A DNA stretch of 6,263 nt from Chloroflexota bacterium. GTDB lineage: Bacteria; Chloroflexota; Anaerolineae; Aggregatilineales; Phototrophicaceae. Made by a program: the position numbers and the translations under genes. Below are positions 6,053 to 6,263 of the stretch, piece after piece. The DNA lies in NCBI GenBank assembly GCA_023392115.1, contig JAEVZT010000111.1, positions 1 to 6,263 of the forward strand, written 5' to 3'. The notes under the pieces are model-generated. The model saw only the letters and a program-made list of their open reading frames with translations, ran no database searches and was not told where the DNA came from. The first letter of the stretch is position 1, and each line of letters starts with the position of its first letter.

Positions 6053-6263
6053 ATGGAGCTGGCGATCATCCTCTTTGCGGGGGCAGCAATTCTATTCGTC
6101 TGGCTCTACCTGTGGTCGCTGCAAAGGGAAAAATCGGCGCGCGTTCCAGAGGTTGCGGAGCTGCTCGCCAATGTGCCGACGGTGGCGGGCGACGCGGTGC
6201 TCGTCGCGCGCGAGCACGGCGAAATCGTCTATGCTGACGACACGATCCGCCGCTGGTTGAGCC
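6053..6263 (+). CDS. N-terminus of membrane-anchored PAS-like sensor, probably a histidine kinase (3' end outside window)
   Basis: ATG at 6053 is preceded by AAGG (6040-6043) with a nine-base gap. The frame is open for 70 codons to the window edge. Residues 2-22 (LAIILFAGAAILFVWLYLW) form a single N-terminal membrane helix, followed by a basic stretch SLQREKSAR. By the positive-inside rule this places the rest of the protein in the cytoplasm. Residues 46-70 (GDAVLVAREHGEIVYADDTIRRWL) have the look of the beginning of a PAS domain: hydrophobic strand, 'G.IVYAD' turn, then a helix. Its place directly after a response regulator makes a sensor kinase the likeliest identity, but no kinase motif (H-box, N, G1) is visible in the window. 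A GGDEF/EAL or other PAS protein remains possible. Confidence 0.7.
   Translation, partial: MELAIILFAGAAILFVWLYLWSLQREKSARVPEVAELLANVPTVAGDAVLVAREHGEIVYADDTIRRWLS

Noticed and set aside
5485..6069. Minus-strand open frame opposite the response regulator
   Set aside because: It is antisense to a clear REC-GGDEF gene, with Val/Asp/His-rich composition typical of a mirror frame.
6075..6260. Plus-strand frame starting at 6075
   Set aside because: It is out of frame with the gene starting at ATG 6053, which has a ribosome binding site, a clean membrane helix and a PAS-like start; the 6075 frame gives an Arg/Ser-rich low-complexity peptide.

Overview
This is a GC-rich, densely coded bacterial window with six protein-coding genes. 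Two of them are cut by the window edges. The gene types suggest a Chloroflexota (Anaerolineae-like) chromosome: a large secreted immune-inhibitor-A/M6-type protease tail, a receiver protein with a degenerate GGDEF domain followed by a membrane-anchored sensor, a very long uncharacterised helical protein, and a CCCTCACCCC-type palindromic intergenic element. That assignment is inference; there is no rRNA or other phylogenetic marker here.

Layout. Positions 2-838 (+) hold the C-terminal 278 residues of an extracellular protein. Its beta-sandwich module resembles the tail of M6 / immune inhibitor A metallopeptidases and is interrupted by a PDZ domain. Positions 839-1018 are a convergent gap occupied mainly by a G/C-rich inverted-repeat element with several hairpins. 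On the minus strand come a 1086-residue cytosolic protein (1227-4487) and, 19 bases downstream, a 62-residue zinc ribbon (1019-1207), probably one transcription unit. Forty bases upstream of the large gene, and divergent from it, lies a DUF423/YgdD-family membrane protein (4528-4905, +). A 186-base gap (4906-5091) then carries the best promoter in the window (TTGACG, 18-base spacer, TATAGT). An inverted repeat overlaps its -35 box, and the leader contains three small hairpins. This promoter reads into a receiver plus degenerate-GGDEF response regulator (5092-6021). After 31 bases a second gene starts (6053 to the edge), encoding one membrane helix and the start of a PAS-like domain, probably a sensor kinase.

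How the genes relate. The response regulator and the membrane sensor look like a co-transcribed signalling pair. The regulator keeps all phosphorylation residues but has lost both the metal site and the GGDEF signature, so its output domain probably binds or scaffolds rather than making c-di-GMP. The large minus-strand protein and its zinc-ribbon partner are the least understood part. The N-terminal third faintly recalls the GAP1 (GTPase-associated protein 1) architecture, but this is a weak impression from reading the sequence. No RNA gene, CRISPR array, transposase or integrase was found, and no gene-free stretch exceeds 300 bases.
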